Assembly (NCBI GenBank): GCA_023818965.1
Contig: JAMWCD010000006.1
Location: 1 to 64,000 of the forward strand
Length of the DNA: 64,000 nt
Source: Candidatus Omnitrophota bacterium
Lineage (GTDB): Bacteria > Ratteibacteria > UBA8468 > B48-G9 > DTJG01
Reading direction: 5' to 3'
Shown here: positions 9,248 to 19,165 of the stretch, one piece after another
How positions within the stretch are numbered: position 1 is the first letter of the stretch
Layout of the letters: every line of letters begins with the position of its first letter
Program-made: the position numbers and the translations under genes
Notes under the pieces: model-generated
Database searches by the model: none
What the model was told of the DNA's origin: nothing
Seen by the model: only the letters and a program-made list of their open reading frames with translations

Positions 9248-10101
9248 AGCCATCCGAGATGAATATTGTAAGGGTAAAAAATTGTGTTATCGGAAGTTAC
9301 AAATTTTGTTTGATTGCTGGTCCCTGTGTACTGGAAAGTAAATCACTGGCACTGAAGGTAGCAGAACATATAAAAATCCTTTCAGAAAAACTTGATATTG
9401 GCTATGTATTTAAAGGTTCCTTTGACAAGGCGAACAGGTCATCAATCAAATCATTCAGGGGACCAGGATTGCAGGAAGGTCTGGATATTCTTTATTCTGT
9501 GAAGAAAAATCTGGATGTTCCTGTTCTTACTGATGTACACTGCGTTACACAGGTAAAACCGGTTTCAGAAGTTGTTGATATTATCCAGATTCCTGCCTTT
9601 CTTTGCAGACAGACAGATCTTCTTGTCAGTGCAGCACAATCGAGAAGGGCTGTTAATGTGAAAAAGGGACAGTTTATGTCACCATGGGAAATATCAAACG
9701 TGATAGAAAAACTTGTTACTTCGGGTTGCAAAAAAATTCTTTTGACCGAAAGGGGTACAAGTTTTGGTTATAATAATCTCGTTGTTGATTTTCGTTCATT
9801 ACCTGTAATGCGCAGTTATGGATGGCCTGTTGTTTTTGATGGCACACACAGTGTTCAGCAACCAGGGGCCCTTGGAAAAGCATCAGGGGGACAGAGTGAA
9901 TTTGTTCCATATCTGTGCAGGGCAGCTGTGGCTGTGGGATGCGATGCAATATTTCTTGAAGTACATCCTGAACCAGAAAATGCTCTCTCTGATGGGCCAA
10001 ACATGGTACGACTTTCCATGCTGGAAAAACTTTTGAATCAACTTGTGAAAATATGGGAAATTACAAAAAAATTTGATAAAACAGATGAAAAAATTCAGTA
10101 A
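9232..10101 (+). CDS. kdsA: 3-deoxy-8-phosphooctulonate (KDO-8-P) synthase
   Basis: Condenses phosphoenolpyruvate with arabinose-5-phosphate to KDO-8-phosphate, the first committed KDO step. Family hallmarks are [52 protein letters not shown] and the C-terminal [16 protein letters not shown]. The Cys of DVHC and the Cys in IAGPC suggest a metal-dependent enzyme (inference). The frame opens with ATG at 9232, 16 nt inside hinT. A second ATG at 9259 ([13 protein letters not shown]) aligns better with family N-termini and could be the true start. It heads the KDO operon with kdsD and kdsC. Confidence 0.95.
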   Translation: MATRLKPSEMNIVRVKNCVIGSYKFCLIAGPCVLESKSLALKVAEHIKILSEKLDIGYVFKGSFDKANRSSIKSFRGPGLQEGLDILYSVKKNLDVPVLTDVHCVTQVKPVSEVVDIIQIPAFLCRQTDLLVSAAQSRRAVNVKKGQFMSPWEISNVIEKLVTSGCKKILLTERGTSFGYNNLVVDFRSLPVMRSYGWPVVFDGTHSVQQPGALGKASGGQSEFVPYLCRAAVAVGCDAIFLEVHPEPENALSDGPNMVRLSMLEKLLNQLVKIWEITKKFDKTDEKIQ

Positions 10102-11077
10102 AAAAAGAATTTTAGAGGAAGCAAACAGGGTTATTGAAATTGAAGTAAAAAATATTTTGAGTGCCAGAAAATACTTTGGTTCTGAATTTGCTAAAGCCGT
10201 TGAAATCATTGCTTCCTGCAATGGAAAGGTTGTTGTTACAGGTATTGGAAAAAGTGGAATTATCGGAAGGAAAATTGCTGCCACCCTTGCCAGTACAGGT
10301 ACATCATCCATATTTCTCCACCCTGGAGAAGCAATTCATGGAGACCTCGGAATGGTCTGTAAATCGGATGTTGTTTTAGCAATTTCAAATAGTGGTGAAA
10401 CAGATGAAATTTTAAGAATTGTTCCTTCACTTAAAAAAATTGGTGTCCCAATTATTAGTATTACTTCACGGCCTGACAGTTCCCTTGGTTTGCAAAGTAC
10501 AGTTGTTGTTGCAACAGGTCCAATTCAGGAGGCAGACCCATTTTCCCTTATTCCAAGTTCAAGTACCACCGTGGCTCTGGTTTTGGGCGATGCCATTGCA
10601 ATTACCCTGATGACAATGAAGGGCTTTCAAAAACAGGACTATGCATTTTATCATCCTGGAGGAAATCTTGGTAGAAGATTGATGCTCAGGGTTAAGGATG
10701 TGATGCAAACAGGGGATAAAATTCCTGCTGTCAGTTGCGAAAGTACTATGGAAGAAGCAATTTCAGAAATCAATAAAAAAAATCTTGGTTTTACACTTGT
10801 TCTTGATGGAAATTCAGTAGTTGCAGGAATTATTACTGATGGAGATCTCAGGAGATTGCTGGCAAAAAAAATTGATATTTTCAGATTAAAAGCAAAAGAT
10901 TGTATGACGAAAAATCCTCTTGGAATTGATGAAGAAAAACTTGCTGTTTATGCACTTGCAATTATGGAAGAAAAAGAAATTACCTGCCTTGTGATAAGAG
11001 ATAAATATGGCAGGGCAAAAGGGATTGTTCACCTGCATGATGTTTTAGGAAAAAGGCAGTTCAGTCAGGAATTATAA
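10085..11077 (+). CDS. kdsD: arabinose-5-phosphate isomerase KdsD/KpsF
   Basis: 330-aa isomerase converting ribulose-5-phosphate to arabinose-5-phosphate, the substrate of KdsA. An N-terminal SIS domain contains [24 protein letters not shown] and SNSGETDEI. Two CBS domains follow from about residue 205 ([12 protein letters not shown], then [12 protein letters not shown]). ATG at 10085 is preferred over the TTG at 10073, and it overlaps the end of kdsA by 17 nt. No strong Shine-Dalgarno is visible, so translation is probably coupled. The order kdsA-kdsD-kdsC covers the KDO-8-P route through to free KDO. Confidence 0.95.
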   Translation: MKKFSKKRILEEANRVIEIEVKNILSARKYFGSEFAKAVEIIASCNGKVVVTGIGKSGIIGRKIAATLASTGTSSIFLHPGEAIHGDLGMVCKSDVVLAISNSGETDEILRIVPSLKKIGVPIISITSRPDSSLGLQSTVVVATGPIQEADPFSLIPSSSTTVALVLGDAIAITLMTMKGFQKQDYAFYHPGGNLGRRLMLRVKDVMQTGDKIPAVSCESTMEEAISEINKKNLGFTLVLDGNSVVAGIITDGDLRRLLAKKIDIFRLKAKDCMTKNPLGIDEEKLAVYALAIMEEKEITCLVIRDKYGRAKGIVHLHDVLGKRQFSQEL

Positions 11078-11078
11078 T

Positions 11079-11585
11079 ATGGAAATTGGAAAAATCAAAC
11101 TTGTTGCTACAGATGTTGATGGTGTTTTAACAGATGGGAAAATTTTTTATGATGTATCGGATAAATTCGGAAAAGCATTTTCAGTCAGGGATGGATTTGC
11201 ATTCCGCCTGTTGAAAATCGCTGGTTTAAAGAGTATGATTATTTCAGGGAAAACCCTTGGGATGATGAAAAACAGATTTTCTGATGTAAGTGTTGATTTT
11301 ATTTTTGATGATATTGATGATAAATTAACTCATGTGGAAAGTTTTTGTAAAAAACACCAGTTTGCAATGGAAGAAATATGCTACATTGGAGATGATATTC
11401 TTGATATTCCATTGTTGAAAAGGGTTGGTTTTTCTGTTGCTCCATCTGATGCATCAGAAGATGTAAAAAAAATTGTGATGTATGTGACAAAAAGTAAATC
11501 AGGTGAAGGTGTATTACGGGAATGTGTAGAAATTATTTTAAAAGGACAGAAAAAATGGGAAAAATCTATGGAAAACTTTTTGTAA
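11079..11585 (+). CDS. kdsC: KDO-8-phosphate phosphatase
   Basis: 168-aa HAD-superfamily phosphatase (C0 cap-less type, tetrameric in known cases) releasing KDO from KDO-8-P. Motif I is ATDVDGVLTDG, with nucleophile D12 and acid/base D14. Motif II is MIISGK and motif IV is IGDDILDIPLL. It starts 1 nt after the kdsD stop with AGGA about 8 nt upstream, and overlaps the next gene by 31 nt. Gene order identifies the substrate; the sequence alone would only say YrbI-type HAD. Confidence 0.94.
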   Translation: MEIGKIKLVATDVDGVLTDGKIFYDVSDKFGKAFSVRDGFAFRLLKIAGLKSMIISGKTLGMMKNRFSDVSVDFIFDDIDDKLTHVESFCKKHQFAMEEICYIGDDILDIPLLKRVGFSVAPSDASEDVKKIVMYVTKSKSGEGVLRECVEIILKGQKKWEKSMENFL

Positions 11586-12136
11586 TTTTTGTGATTGTGT
11601 GTTTTATTCTCATGATGCAGGGTTGTGGTCGTAAGAAGACAACTGCAGAAATTCAACAGATTACGCAGGAGTTAAAAAATTTTAAAATGGAATTTTTTGA
11701 TAATTCCTTTAGAACCACATTAACGGGCATTGCAGCAGAGAAAAATCCATCAAATTCGCAGGCATCTGTTTCCAGACCATCAATCGAGATTAAAAGTAAA
11801 AACTTTATTATGGAAATCAAAACAGGAGCAAAGGGTACAGGTGAAGTTTTTCTTGATCCTTCAACACAGGCAGTCATAAAAATTGTCATTCAGGGTGGCG
11901 TGACAATAGTTCAGAAAAATCCCGAGACATCACAGGTGAATTTTTCAGCAAGTTGTGAGAAATTGACATATATGGAGAAGGAAGACATTGTTGTGATGGA
12001 AGGTTCACCGCAGGTTATTCAGGGGCAAAACCAGTACAGTGCGAACCGTATCACGTATAATATGAAGGAAAACAAACTTAACTTTGAGGGCAATGTTCAG
12101 GTTCGTTTCAAAAGAGAAAGTTCTGGTAGTAATTAG
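11555..12136 (+). CDS. OstA/LptC-like lipoprotein of LPS transport
   Basis: 193-aa predicted lipoprotein. A hydrophobic signal with lipobox M-Q-G-C places the lipidated cysteine at C24. The C-terminal half (about 100-190) repeats beta-strand patterns typical of OstA/LptA-fold proteins, for example KLTYMEKEDIVVMEGSPQVI and ANRITYNMKENKLNFEGNV. It lies directly after kdsC, where E. coli has lptC-lptA, so a periplasmic LPS-bridge role is likely. One protein may cover both the LptC (anchored) and LptA (bridge) roles; this is inference. The start at 11555 has AAGGAC upstream, and it overlaps kdsC by 31 nt and spoIID by 44 nt. Confidence 0.8.
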   Translation: MGKIYGKLFVIFVIVCFILMMQGCGRKKTTAEIQQITQELKNFKMEFFDNSFRTTLTGIAAEKNPSNSQASVSRPSIEIKSKNFIMEIKTGAKGTGEVFLDPSTQAVIKIVIQGGVTIVQKNPETSQVNFSASCEKLTYMEKEDIVVMEGSPQVIQGQNQYSANRITYNMKENKLNFEGNVQVRFKRESSGSN

Positions 12137-13142
12137 TTTGATTTTCTTAATCAGTGTGCTGGCCAGTGCTGAAAATGTCCGTATATGTGTATGGGAAGGC
12201 ACTCAAAAACCTTTACTTGAGTCATTTAAGGGAAAATACAGGGGACAATTATCTCTTGTGAAATTTAATGGTAAGTACTTTGTCATTAACACAATGGATA
12301 TAGAAGAATATCTTTTTGGTGTGATAGGGAAAGAGATGGGACCGTCATGGCCATTTGAAGCACTGAAGGCACAGGCAGTTTGTTCAAGAACCCTGATTTA
12401 TTACTATAAGGAAATCGCAGCAAAGAAGAAAGCGATTTATGATGTGAGTGATACAATTTACCATCAGGTTTATGGTGGAATTACATCTGAAAATGAGGCA
12501 CTGGTGAGAGCGGTTGAAGAAACCTCAAATCAGGTACTTGCTGGACAGAATGATAATAATGGATATAATATTATTCCATCCTTTTTCCACGCATGCTGTG
12601 GGGGACATACTTGTTCTGCATCAAATGTGTGGGGGATGAGATCCAATGACCTGGTGGGAGTGGAAGACCCGTACTGTAATGGAACTCCTTTCTACAGGTG
12701 GAGTAAGACATTTAATAAGGATGAAATCAGCTCAATGCTGGGGATGGATGTTTCTTCAGTTACTATTTCTGAGTATGATGAAGGCGGAAGGGCAAAACAA
12801 CTTGAGTTTTCAGGAAAATTCGGGAAAAAATATATGAGCGCTGAAAAATTTAGAATGCTAACAATCAATGGTTCAACAACATTTTCTTCTTCAAAAACTT
12901 TACCGAGCACCATGTTTTCCATTATGAAAAGAGGAAATGATTTCATTTTTAATGGTACAGGTTATGGCCATGGTGTTGGATTATGTCAGTGGGGTGCCAG
13001 AACAATGGCTGAAGAAGGAAAAACATACATTGATATTTTAAAACATTATTTTCCAGCACTTACTCTTATGAGGATCAATAAATCAGGCAATGTTAGTACT
13101 CTGGTTCCTTTGGTAGAACCAGAACCATCAAAAGGAGGTTGA
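12093..13142 (+). CDS. SpoIID/LytB-domain peptidoglycan protein
   Basis: 349-aa secreted protein with a signal peptide of about 26 residues ending LASA. The SpoIID domain follows: MDIEEYLFGVIGKEMGPSWPFEALKAQAVCSRT near the start, ACCGGHTCSASNVWG in the middle and YGHGVGLCQWGARTMAEEG near the end. SpoIID of Bacillus is a lytic transglycosylase acting on denuded glycan. Here, in a diderm, a cell-wall remodelling role is more likely than sporulation. The ATG at 12093 is preceded closely by GAGGG, and a TTG at 12084 is an alternative. The overlap of 44 nt with the LptC-like gene is long. Confidence 0.9.
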   Translation: MFRFVSKEKVLVVISLIFLISVLASAENVRICVWEGTQKPLLESFKGKYRGQLSLVKFNGKYFVINTMDIEEYLFGVIGKEMGPSWPFEALKAQAVCSRTLIYYYKEIAAKKKAIYDVSDTIYHQVYGGITSENEALVRAVEETSNQVLAGQNDNNGYNIIPSFFHACCGGHTCSASNVWGMRSNDLVGVEDPYCNGTPFYRWSKTFNKDEISSMLGMDVSSVTISEYDEGGRAKQLEFSGKFGKKYMSAEKFRMLTINGSTTFSSSKTLPSTMFSIMKRGNDFIFNGTGYGHGVGLCQWGARTMAEEGKTYIDILKHYFPALTLMRINKSGNVSTLVPLVEPEPSKGG

Positions 13143-13143
13143 T

Positions 13144-13503
13144 ATGATTTTTCATTTACAGCCAGTTCATGCGCAGATTGATTCGGGCTTTGAAAATTTT
13201 GCTGCTGAAAAATTTACGCGGCTTGAAAGATTTTTTACTGGAGAACCAGAGGTTCATCTGATTGTGAAAAAAGAGAAATTTGAATTTATTCTTGAAGCAA
13301 AAATTCAATATCGAAGTTTGAATATTTTTATGAAAACAAAATCCAGTAATTTGAACACTGGTCTGGATGACCTTGTCAATAAGTTGAAAAATCATTTGAG
13401 CAAACTTCACGACAAAAAACATAACAAGAAAAACATTCAATCACCAAGGGGTAATATTTATAGCCCTGTGGAAGCGAATGAAACACAGGAGGAACAAACA
13501 TGA
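13144..13503 (+). CDS. hpf: ribosome hibernation promoting factor, short type
   Basis: 119-aa S30AE-domain protein that binds the 30S A/P sites and inactivates ribosomes in slow growth. The short form lacks the C-terminal dimerisation domain of long HPF. The N-terminal fold is recognisable (QIDSGFENFAAEKFTRLERFF, then EVHLIVKKEKFEFILEAKI), and the tail is basic then polar. AGGAGG 5 nt before the ATG is a strong start. It sits just before ptsN, as in the E. coli rpoN-hpf-ptsN cluster, and overlaps it by 4 nt. Confidence 0.88.
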   Translation: MIFHLQPVHAQIDSGFENFAAEKFTRLERFFTGEPEVHLIVKKEKFEFILEAKIQYRSLNIFMKTKSSNLNTGLDDLVNKLKNHLSKLHDKKHNKKNIQSPRGNIYSPVEANETQEEQT

Positions 13504-13973
13504 AAATCAGTGAATTTATAACTGAAAAGGAAATTATTATAGGTTTGAAGTCAACAGAGAAACAGGATGTTCTTGATGAACTCCTGCAGGTCCTTGAAAA
13601 AAATGGTTTGTTGCAGGACAGGAAGCAGGTACTTGAGACACTTCTTGAAAGGGAAAAGCTTGGTTCTACTGGTATTGGTCAGGGGATTGCGGTTCCTCAT
13701 GCCAAAACAGACCAGGTGCAAAAACTTGTATGTGCTCTTGGAATTTCAGAAAAAGGTGTAAGTTTTGATTCGCTTGATGGAGAACCAGTTTTCATCATAT
13801 TTCTTGTACTGGCACCTTCCGGTGCAACAGGAATACATCTGAAAGCGCTGGCAAAAATTGCACGGCTTTTAAAGGATAAAGTTTTTCGTAACTATTTAAG
13901 AATGGCAAAGACCCCGCAGGAAGCTTATCAAATTATAAAAGAGGATGAAGAAAGGTTGAACAGCACCGGGTGA
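13500..13973 (+). CDS. ptsN: PTS EIIA-like protein, PtsN type
   Basis: 157-aa EIIA domain of the fructose/nitrogen family. The phosphorylatable histidine is H67 in GIGQGIAVPHAKT, and the downstream LVLAPSGATGIHLKALAKIARLL is typical. No EIIB or EIIC domain is attached, so a regulatory phosphotransfer role (as EIIA-Ntr) is more likely than sugar uptake. It follows hpf and directly precedes an Enzyme I gene, giving a possible phosphorelay. No HPr gene is in the window. Confidence 0.9.
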   Translation: MKISEFITEKEIIIGLKSTEKQDVLDELLQVLEKNGLLQDRKQVLETLLEREKLGSTGIGQGIAVPHAKTDQVQKLVCALGISEKGVSFDSLDGEPVFIIFLVLAPSGATGIHLKALAKIARLLKDKVFRNYLRMAKTPQEAYQIIKEDEERLNSTG

Positions 13974-13978
13974 AAAAT

Positions 13979-15700
13979 ATGAAACGTTTTTCTGGACTTG
14001 CTGTATCTTCTGGTATTGCCATTGCAAAACTTTCTGTTTTGAAAAATATTTTTCTGCTTCCTCCTGAGAAGAAAATCAGTGAAGAACTTATTCCACTGGA
14101 AATAAAACGTTTTGAAAATGCCCTGAAAAATGCAGAAAAAGATATTCTCGAAACACAAAGAAAAGTGGCATCTGTGCTCGGGAAAAAATATGCAGAGATT
14201 TTTGCGGTTCATTCGATGTTTATCAGGGATAAATTTTTGAGGGAGCAGACAATTAAACATATCAGGACAGAACAGATTGAAGCGATACACGCCTTCCATA
14301 AAACAATTGAAAAACTTCAAACAATGTTCGGTAAGACAGAACAGGATTTTTCAAAAGACAGAAGACGTGACCTTCTTGATGTTGCTGAAAAAATCTTCTC
14401 CTATTTAAGGGAGGATGAAAAGGAAAAAATTTTTAGCTATCCTGTAATTCTTGTTGCTCACGACCTTTCACCATCCCAGACAGTTTCAATAGACAAAAAA
14501 TATGTTTGTGGTTTTGCTACTGAAATTGGAAGTGAAACATCTCATACAGCAATAATGGCAAAGGCACTTGAAATTCCTGCTGTTGTTGGTCTTGGTGAAA
14601 TACTTGAGAAGATACAGGATGGTCAGGATGCAATTCTTGATGGCACAGAAGGGCATTTGATTATAGACCCTTCACCTCAGGTGTTAAAAGAATATCAGCA
14701 GAAGAAAGAAGAATTCATCAGGCAGAAAAAATATTTTTATCTCACGAGAAATCTTGTACCAGAAACACCGGATGGAGTAAAAATTGATTTACTGGCAAAC
14801 ATATCCCTGCCTGAAGAAGCAACAACTGCACTGAAATATGGTGCTGAAGGGGTTGGACTTTTTAGAACTGAATATCTTTTCCTCAACAGGAATGACCTGC
14901 CATCTGAAGAAGAACAATATGAGTCATATAAGAAAGTTGCTTCCATTATGGAAGACAAACCAGTGGTAATCAGGACACTTGATATTGGTGGGGATAAATT
15001 TTTGTCAACGTTTCAATCACCTATGGATTTGAATCCATTTCTTGGTTGGCGTGCAATAAGATTCTGTCTTTCTCGTAAGGACATTTTCAAAACCCAGCTG
15101 AAAGCAATTTTCAGGGCAGGTGCTTGCAGTAATTTTAAGATTATGATTCCAATGGTTTCCACAGTTGAGGAAATTAAGAAGACACATGAAATTATTGAAG
15201 AAGTGATGGAAGAATTAAAAAAGGAAAAGAAACCATTTAAAAAATTACCTGTTGGAATTATGATTGAGATTCCTTCAGCCGCATTGCAGGCTGAAACCTT
15301 TGCAAAAATGGCAGATTTTTTCAGTCTGGGAACAAATGATCTTATTCAATATACCATTGCTGTTGACAGGGTGAATGACAAGGTTTCATATCTTTATCAA
15401 CCATGCAATCCTGCTGTGCTGAAACTTATCTATATGACTGTCAAGGCTGCAATGAGTGCAGGAATTGATGTAAGTGTGTGCGGAGAAACCGCTTCAATGC
15501 CCGAGACAGCGATATTGTTTATTGGGCTCGGAATTAAACAACTCAGCATGGCTCCTTCAGCAATTCCTCAAATTAAACAATTAATTCGAAAAATACCATA
15601 TGCAAAGGCAAAGGAAATGGCTGAAAAAGCATTCAGTTTTTCCACTCATGAGGAAATTTTTGAATTTTTGAAAAAAAATATAGCAAGGACAGGAAAATGA
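13979..15700 (+). CDS. ptsI: PTS Enzyme I (phosphoenolpyruvate-protein phosphotransferase)
   Basis: 573-aa enzyme that takes phosphate from PEP onto its own histidine. The domains are the N-terminal HPr-binding helices, the swivelling phosphohistidine domain with H189 in EIGSETSHTAIMAKALEIPAVV (the same number as E. coli), and the C-terminal PEP-binding barrel. The barrel carries LFRTEYLFLNR, DIGGDKFLSTF, FFSLGTNDLIQYT and VCGETASMP. I use the ATG giving MKRFSGLAVSSGIAIAK, which matches family N-termini. A GTG at 13970 overlapping the ptsN stop is an alternative. It overlaps the isomerase gene by 4 nt. Confidence 0.95.
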   Translation: MKRFSGLAVSSGIAIAKLSVLKNIFLLPPEKKISEELIPLEIKRFENALKNAEKDILETQRKVASVLGKKYAEIFAVHSMFIRDKFLREQTIKHIRTEQIEAIHAFHKTIEKLQTMFGKTEQDFSKDRRRDLLDVAEKIFSYLREDEKEKIFSYPVILVAHDLSPSQTVSIDKKYVCGFATEIGSETSHTAIMAKALEIPAVVGLGEILEKIQDGQDAILDGTEGHLIIDPSPQVLKEYQQKKEEFIRQKKYFYLTRNLVPETPDGVKIDLLANISLPEEATTALKYGAEGVGLFRTEYLFLNRNDLPSEEEQYESYKKVASIMEDKPVVIRTLDIGGDKFLSTFQSPMDLNPFLGWRAIRFCLSRKDIFKTQLKAIFRAGACSNFKIMIPMVSTVEEIKKTHEIIEEVMEELKKEKKPFKKLPVGIMIEIPSAALQAETFAKMADFFSLGTNDLIQYTIAVDRVNDKVSYLYQPCNPAVLKLIYMTVKAAMSAGIDVSVCGETASMPETAILFIGLGIKQLSMAPSAIPQIKQLIRKIPYAKAKEMAEKAFSFSTHEEIFEFLKKNIARTGK

Positions 15701-16749
15701 ATATCATTGACGACAGAGAAAGCATAAAAAAAATTGATAAAAGCAACATGCTTACATTGCTTGAAAATTTTGATTTGCAATGCCTTGAAGCAAATTCCAT
15801 AGAAACGGATAATATTCCGATAAAAGAATATGATTGTATTGTTTACGCAGGGATGGGAGGTTCAGCAATTGCCGGAGATATTTTGAAAAATTCTTTTGAA
15901 CAGGATTTGTCAATACCATTTTTTGTACACAGAAATTATGGATTACCTGGTTGCGTAACAAAAAATTCCCTGGTGATAGCGGTCAGTTATTCAGGGAATA
16001 CAGAAGAAACAATAGATGCCTGCCAGCAGGCGCTTTCGCGCGGTTGTACAGTCCTGACACTTTCCAGTGGTGGTGAACTTGAAAACATTTCTAAAACGAA
16101 AGGAATTATTCATGTGAAAATTCCTTCAGGATATCCTCCACGTTGCAGTCTGGGATATTTATTTTTCCCTGTGGCAAGAATACTTTCTTCTGCTGGATAT
16201 ATTAAGAGTTTTGATGTAAAAAAAATTGTTGATATGATTTCATATCTTAAAAAACTTTATGGTGTTGATTCAGTTGAGAATAATACTGCAAAGAACATTG
16301 CAAAACTTATTCACAACAAAATGGCTGTTATTTATTCAGGAGAGTTTCTTTTTCCTGCTGCGACAAGATGGAAAACACAGATTGCAGAAAACAGTAAACA
16401 TATGATATCAATCAATGTTGTTCCTGAAATGAACCACAATGAAATTATGGCATGGAACTTTCCTGCTCATTTTATAAAAAACTGCATTGTATTTTTCCTT
16501 TATGACAGGCAGGATAATGAAAGGGTAACATTAAGGATGAATCTTGTCACGAAAATTCTTCAATCAAAATCTATTCCGGTTGAAAAACTTAACAGTCAGG
16601 GTGAAGATGCATTAGAAAGAATTTTTTCTCTTATTATCCTTGGTGATTGGACAAGTTTCTATCTTGCAATTTTAAATGGGGTCGACCCGACAGAAATCAA
16701 AGAAATATCATATCTAAAACAACAGATGGCTGTTTCGGAAAAACAATAG
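15697..16749 (+). CDS. bifunctional phosphoglucose/phosphomannose isomerase
   Basis: 350-aa SIS-fold isomerase of the fused PGI/PMI family known best from archaea and some bacteria. It interconverts glucose-6-P or mannose-6-P with fructose-6-P. Visible signatures are [33 protein letters not shown] and the C-terminal [13 protein letters not shown] with the conserved Glu and His of the active site. Ending a KDO/PTS operon, it may supply hexose phosphates for envelope sugars (inference). It overlaps ptsI by 4 nt and lies 8 nt before metK. Confidence 0.92.
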   Translation: MNIIDDRESIKKIDKSNMLTLLENFDLQCLEANSIETDNIPIKEYDCIVYAGMGGSAIAGDILKNSFEQDLSIPFFVHRNYGLPGCVTKNSLVIAVSYSGNTEETIDACQQALSRGCTVLTLSSGGELENISKTKGIIHVKIPSGYPPRCSLGYLFFPVARILSSAGYIKSFDVKKIVDMISYLKKLYGVDSVENNTAKNIAKLIHNKMAVIYSGEFLFPAATRWKTQIAENSKHMISINVVPEMNHNEIMAWNFPAHFIKNCIVFFLYDRQDNERVTLRMNLVTKILQSKSIPVEKLNSQGEDALERIFSLIILGDWTSFYLAILNGVDPTEIKEISYLKQQMAVSEKQ

Positions 16750-16757
16750 GAGGTATT

Positions 16758-17894
16758 ATGAAAGAGTTTCTTTTTACCTCAGAATCAGTAACAGAGGGTC
16801 ATCCGGATAAAATCTGTGATCAGGTTTCAGATGCAATTCTTGATAATGTTTTGATGCAGGATAAAAAGGGCAGGGTGGCATGTGAAACTCTTGCGACAAG
16901 AGGACTGCTATTTATTGCAGGAGAAATTACTACAGTGGGTTATGTGGAAATTCCAAATGTTGTAAGGGAATTACTGAAGGACATTGGTTATGTGGATAAA
17001 GAATATGGATTTAATTATGATGCAAGTGCCATCATTACAGCAATTCAGGAGCAATCACCTGATATTGCCCAGGGTGTTGACATTGGTGGAGCAGGGGACC
17101 AGGGAATGATGTTTGGTTTTGCGACAAGGGAAACTCCTCAATTAATGCCACTACCAATCATGCTTGCACATGGACTTGTTCGGCGTCTTGCAGAGGTACG
17201 TAAGAAAAAAATTTTGGATTATCTCAGACCTGATGGTAAATCACAGGTAACTGTGAAATATGTTGATGATAAACCTGTTGAGGTTACTGCTGTTGTTATT
17301 TCTTCACAGCATGATGAAGGTATTTCGCAGGATAAGATTAGAAATGATTTGAAAGAGACAGTTGTTGAACAGGTTATTCCGAAAGAGTTACTTGCAAAAA
17401 ATTATAAGCTGTTTGTTAATCCTACAGGAAGATTTGTGATTGGCGGTCCACAGGCAGATACAGGTGTTACAGGCCGAAAGATTATGGTTGATACATATGG
17501 GGGATTTGCCAAACATGGAGGAGGTTGTTTTTCTGGCAAAGATCCTACCAAGGTTGACAGAACCGCTGCTTATTTTGCAAGGTATCTTGCAAAAAATATT
17601 GTTGCTTCAGGAATTGCAGACAAGTGTGAAATTCAACTTTCTTATGTCATCGGACATAAACAGCCAGTTTCAATCATGGTTAATATGTTTGACACAGAAA
17701 AGGTTCCAGCAGAAAAGGTGATTGAAATTATCAGGAAAAATTTTGACCTTTCGCCTGCAGGAATGATAGAAAAACTTGATCTTTTGAGACCGATTTATAG
17801 AAAAACTGCCTGTTATGGACATTTTGGAAGGGAAGAAGATGAATTCACGTGGGAAAAAACAGATGTGGTTGATATTTTTGCAAGTGCCTTATGA
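16758..17894 (+). CDS. metK: S-adenosylmethionine synthetase
   Basis: 378-aa enzyme making SAM from methionine and ATP. Signatures are [22 protein letters not shown] at the N-terminus, [16 protein letters not shown] in the middle and [23 protein letters not shown] in the C-terminal half. The frame is open upstream into the isomerase gene. AGGAGG 6 nt before the ATG at 16758 and family length fix the start there. No SAM-riboswitch could fit in the 8-nt gap. It is followed by ahcY with an ATGA overlap, pairing SAM synthesis with recovery of its by-product. Confidence 0.97.
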   Translation: MKEFLFTSESVTEGHPDKICDQVSDAILDNVLMQDKKGRVACETLATRGLLFIAGEITTVGYVEIPNVVRELLKDIGYVDKEYGFNYDASAIITAIQEQSPDIAQGVDIGGAGDQGMMFGFATRETPQLMPLPIMLAHGLVRRLAEVRKKKILDYLRPDGKSQVTVKYVDDKPVEVTAVVISSQHDEGISQDKIRNDLKETVVEQVIPKELLAKNYKLFVNPTGRFVIGGPQADTGVTGRKIMVDTYGGFAKHGGGCFSGKDPTKVDRTAAYFARYLAKNIVASGIADKCEIQLSYVIGHKQPVSIMVNMFDTEKVPAEKVIEIIRKNFDLSPAGMIEKLDLLRPIYRKTACYGHFGREEDEFTWEKTDVVDIFASAL

Positions 17895-19165
17895 AAAAGG
17901 AGGATACTCTGAAAAACAATATTCCTTATGATATCAGGGATACAGGACTTGCAGATGCTGGAAGAAAAAGAATTGAGTGGGCGCTTCGTGAGATGCCAGT
18001 AATAAAAATACTGCGTGATCAGGAATCTACCAGTTTATTCAAAAACAAGGTTATCTGTGCGTGCCTTCATATTACATCAGAAACAGCAAATCTTGTGATT
18101 ACACTGAAAAGGTGCGGTGCAAAGGTTTTTTTAACAGCCTCAAACCCTTTAAGTACACAGGATGATGTGGCTGCGTCTCTTGTATGTGACCATGGTATTT
18201 CGGTTTTTGGTATCAAAGGTGAAGATATTAATTCATACAATAGACACATAAAAGAACTTGCATCCCGGAAACCCGATCTTGTCATTGATGATGGTGCAGA
18301 TTTGATTACCTTTTTGCATAATAATCCTGACCTTGCAGAAAATGTTATCGGTGCCACAGAAGAAACCACAACCGGTATTACAAGAATTAAAAACATTGAA
18401 AAAGAGGGAAAATTACTTTTCCCTGTGATATGCGTTAATGATGCAATGACAAAACATATGTTTGACAATAGATATGGTACAGGACAATCAACAATTGATG
18501 GAATTTTTCGTGCAACCAATACATTGATTGCTGGAAAAACAGTTGTTGTTTGTGGTTACGGTTGGTGTGGAAGAGGAATTGCGAAAAATCTTAAAGGACT
18601 GGGTGCAAATGTTATCATTACTGAAGTATCTCCGTTGAGGGCACTTGAAGCAGTGATGGACGGTTTCCAGGTCATGAAAATGGAACAGACTGCATCGCTC
18701 GGTGATATTTTTATTACAGCCACAGGAAACGCAAAGGTGATTTCAAAAGATATTTTTAATAAAATGAAGGATGGGGTAATTCTTGCCAATGCAGGACATT
18801 TTAATGTTGAGATTGACATTGATGCTCTGGAGCATCTTTCAAAAAAAATTACAGAGGTAAAACCGCTGGTGAAGGAATTTGTTCTGAAAAGCGGGAAAAG
18901 AGTTTATCTCCTTGCTGAAGGAAGATTGGTCAATTTAGGTTGCGCAGAAGGACATCCATCATCTGTTATGGATATGAGTTTTGCAGGACAATTTTTGAGT
19001 TTGAAATATATTGTGACAGTGAAAAAACTTCAATTGAAATGTCATGCTGTTCCTGATGAGATTGACCGTCAGATTGCATCATTGAAATTGAAAAGTATGG
19101 GCATTGAAATTGATACCCTGACAGATTATCAAAAAAAATATCTCAGTTCCTGGAATCTTGATTAA
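17891..19165 (+). CDS. ahcY: adenosylhomocysteinase
   Basis: 424-aa NAD-dependent hydrolase that splits S-adenosylhomocysteine into adenosine and homocysteine. It shows [47 protein letters not shown], the Rossmann fingerprint [21 protein letters not shown] and the C-terminal [20 protein letters not shown]. Its length suits the shorter bacterial/archaeal form. The start overlaps metK by 4 nt and the stop overlaps coaE by 1 nt (TAATG), so metK-ahcY-coaE is one transcript. Confidence 0.96.
   Translation: MKKEDTLKNNIPYDIRDTGLADAGRKRIEWALREMPVIKILRDQESTSLFKNKVICACLHITSETANLVITLKRCGAKVFLTASNPLSTQDDVAASLVCDHGISVFGIKGEDINSYNRHIKELASRKPDLVIDDGADLITFLHNNPDLAENVIGATEETTTGITRIKNIEKEGKLLFPVICVNDAMTKHMFDNRYGTGQSTIDGIFRATNTLIAGKTVVVCGYGWCGRGIAKNLKGLGANVIITEVSPLRALEAVMDGFQVMKMEQTASLGDIFITATGNAKVISKDIFNKMKDGVILANAGHFNVEIDIDALEHLSKKITEVKPLVKEFVLKSGKRVYLLAEGRLVNLGCAEGHPSSVMDMSFAGQFLSLKYIVTVKKLQLKCHAVPDEIDRQIASLKLKSMGIEIDTLTDYQKKYLSSWNLD

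Noticed and set aside
16741-16760. SAM riboswitch before metK
   Set aside because: Only 8 nt separate metK from the isomerase stop and no aptamer-like fold fits there.
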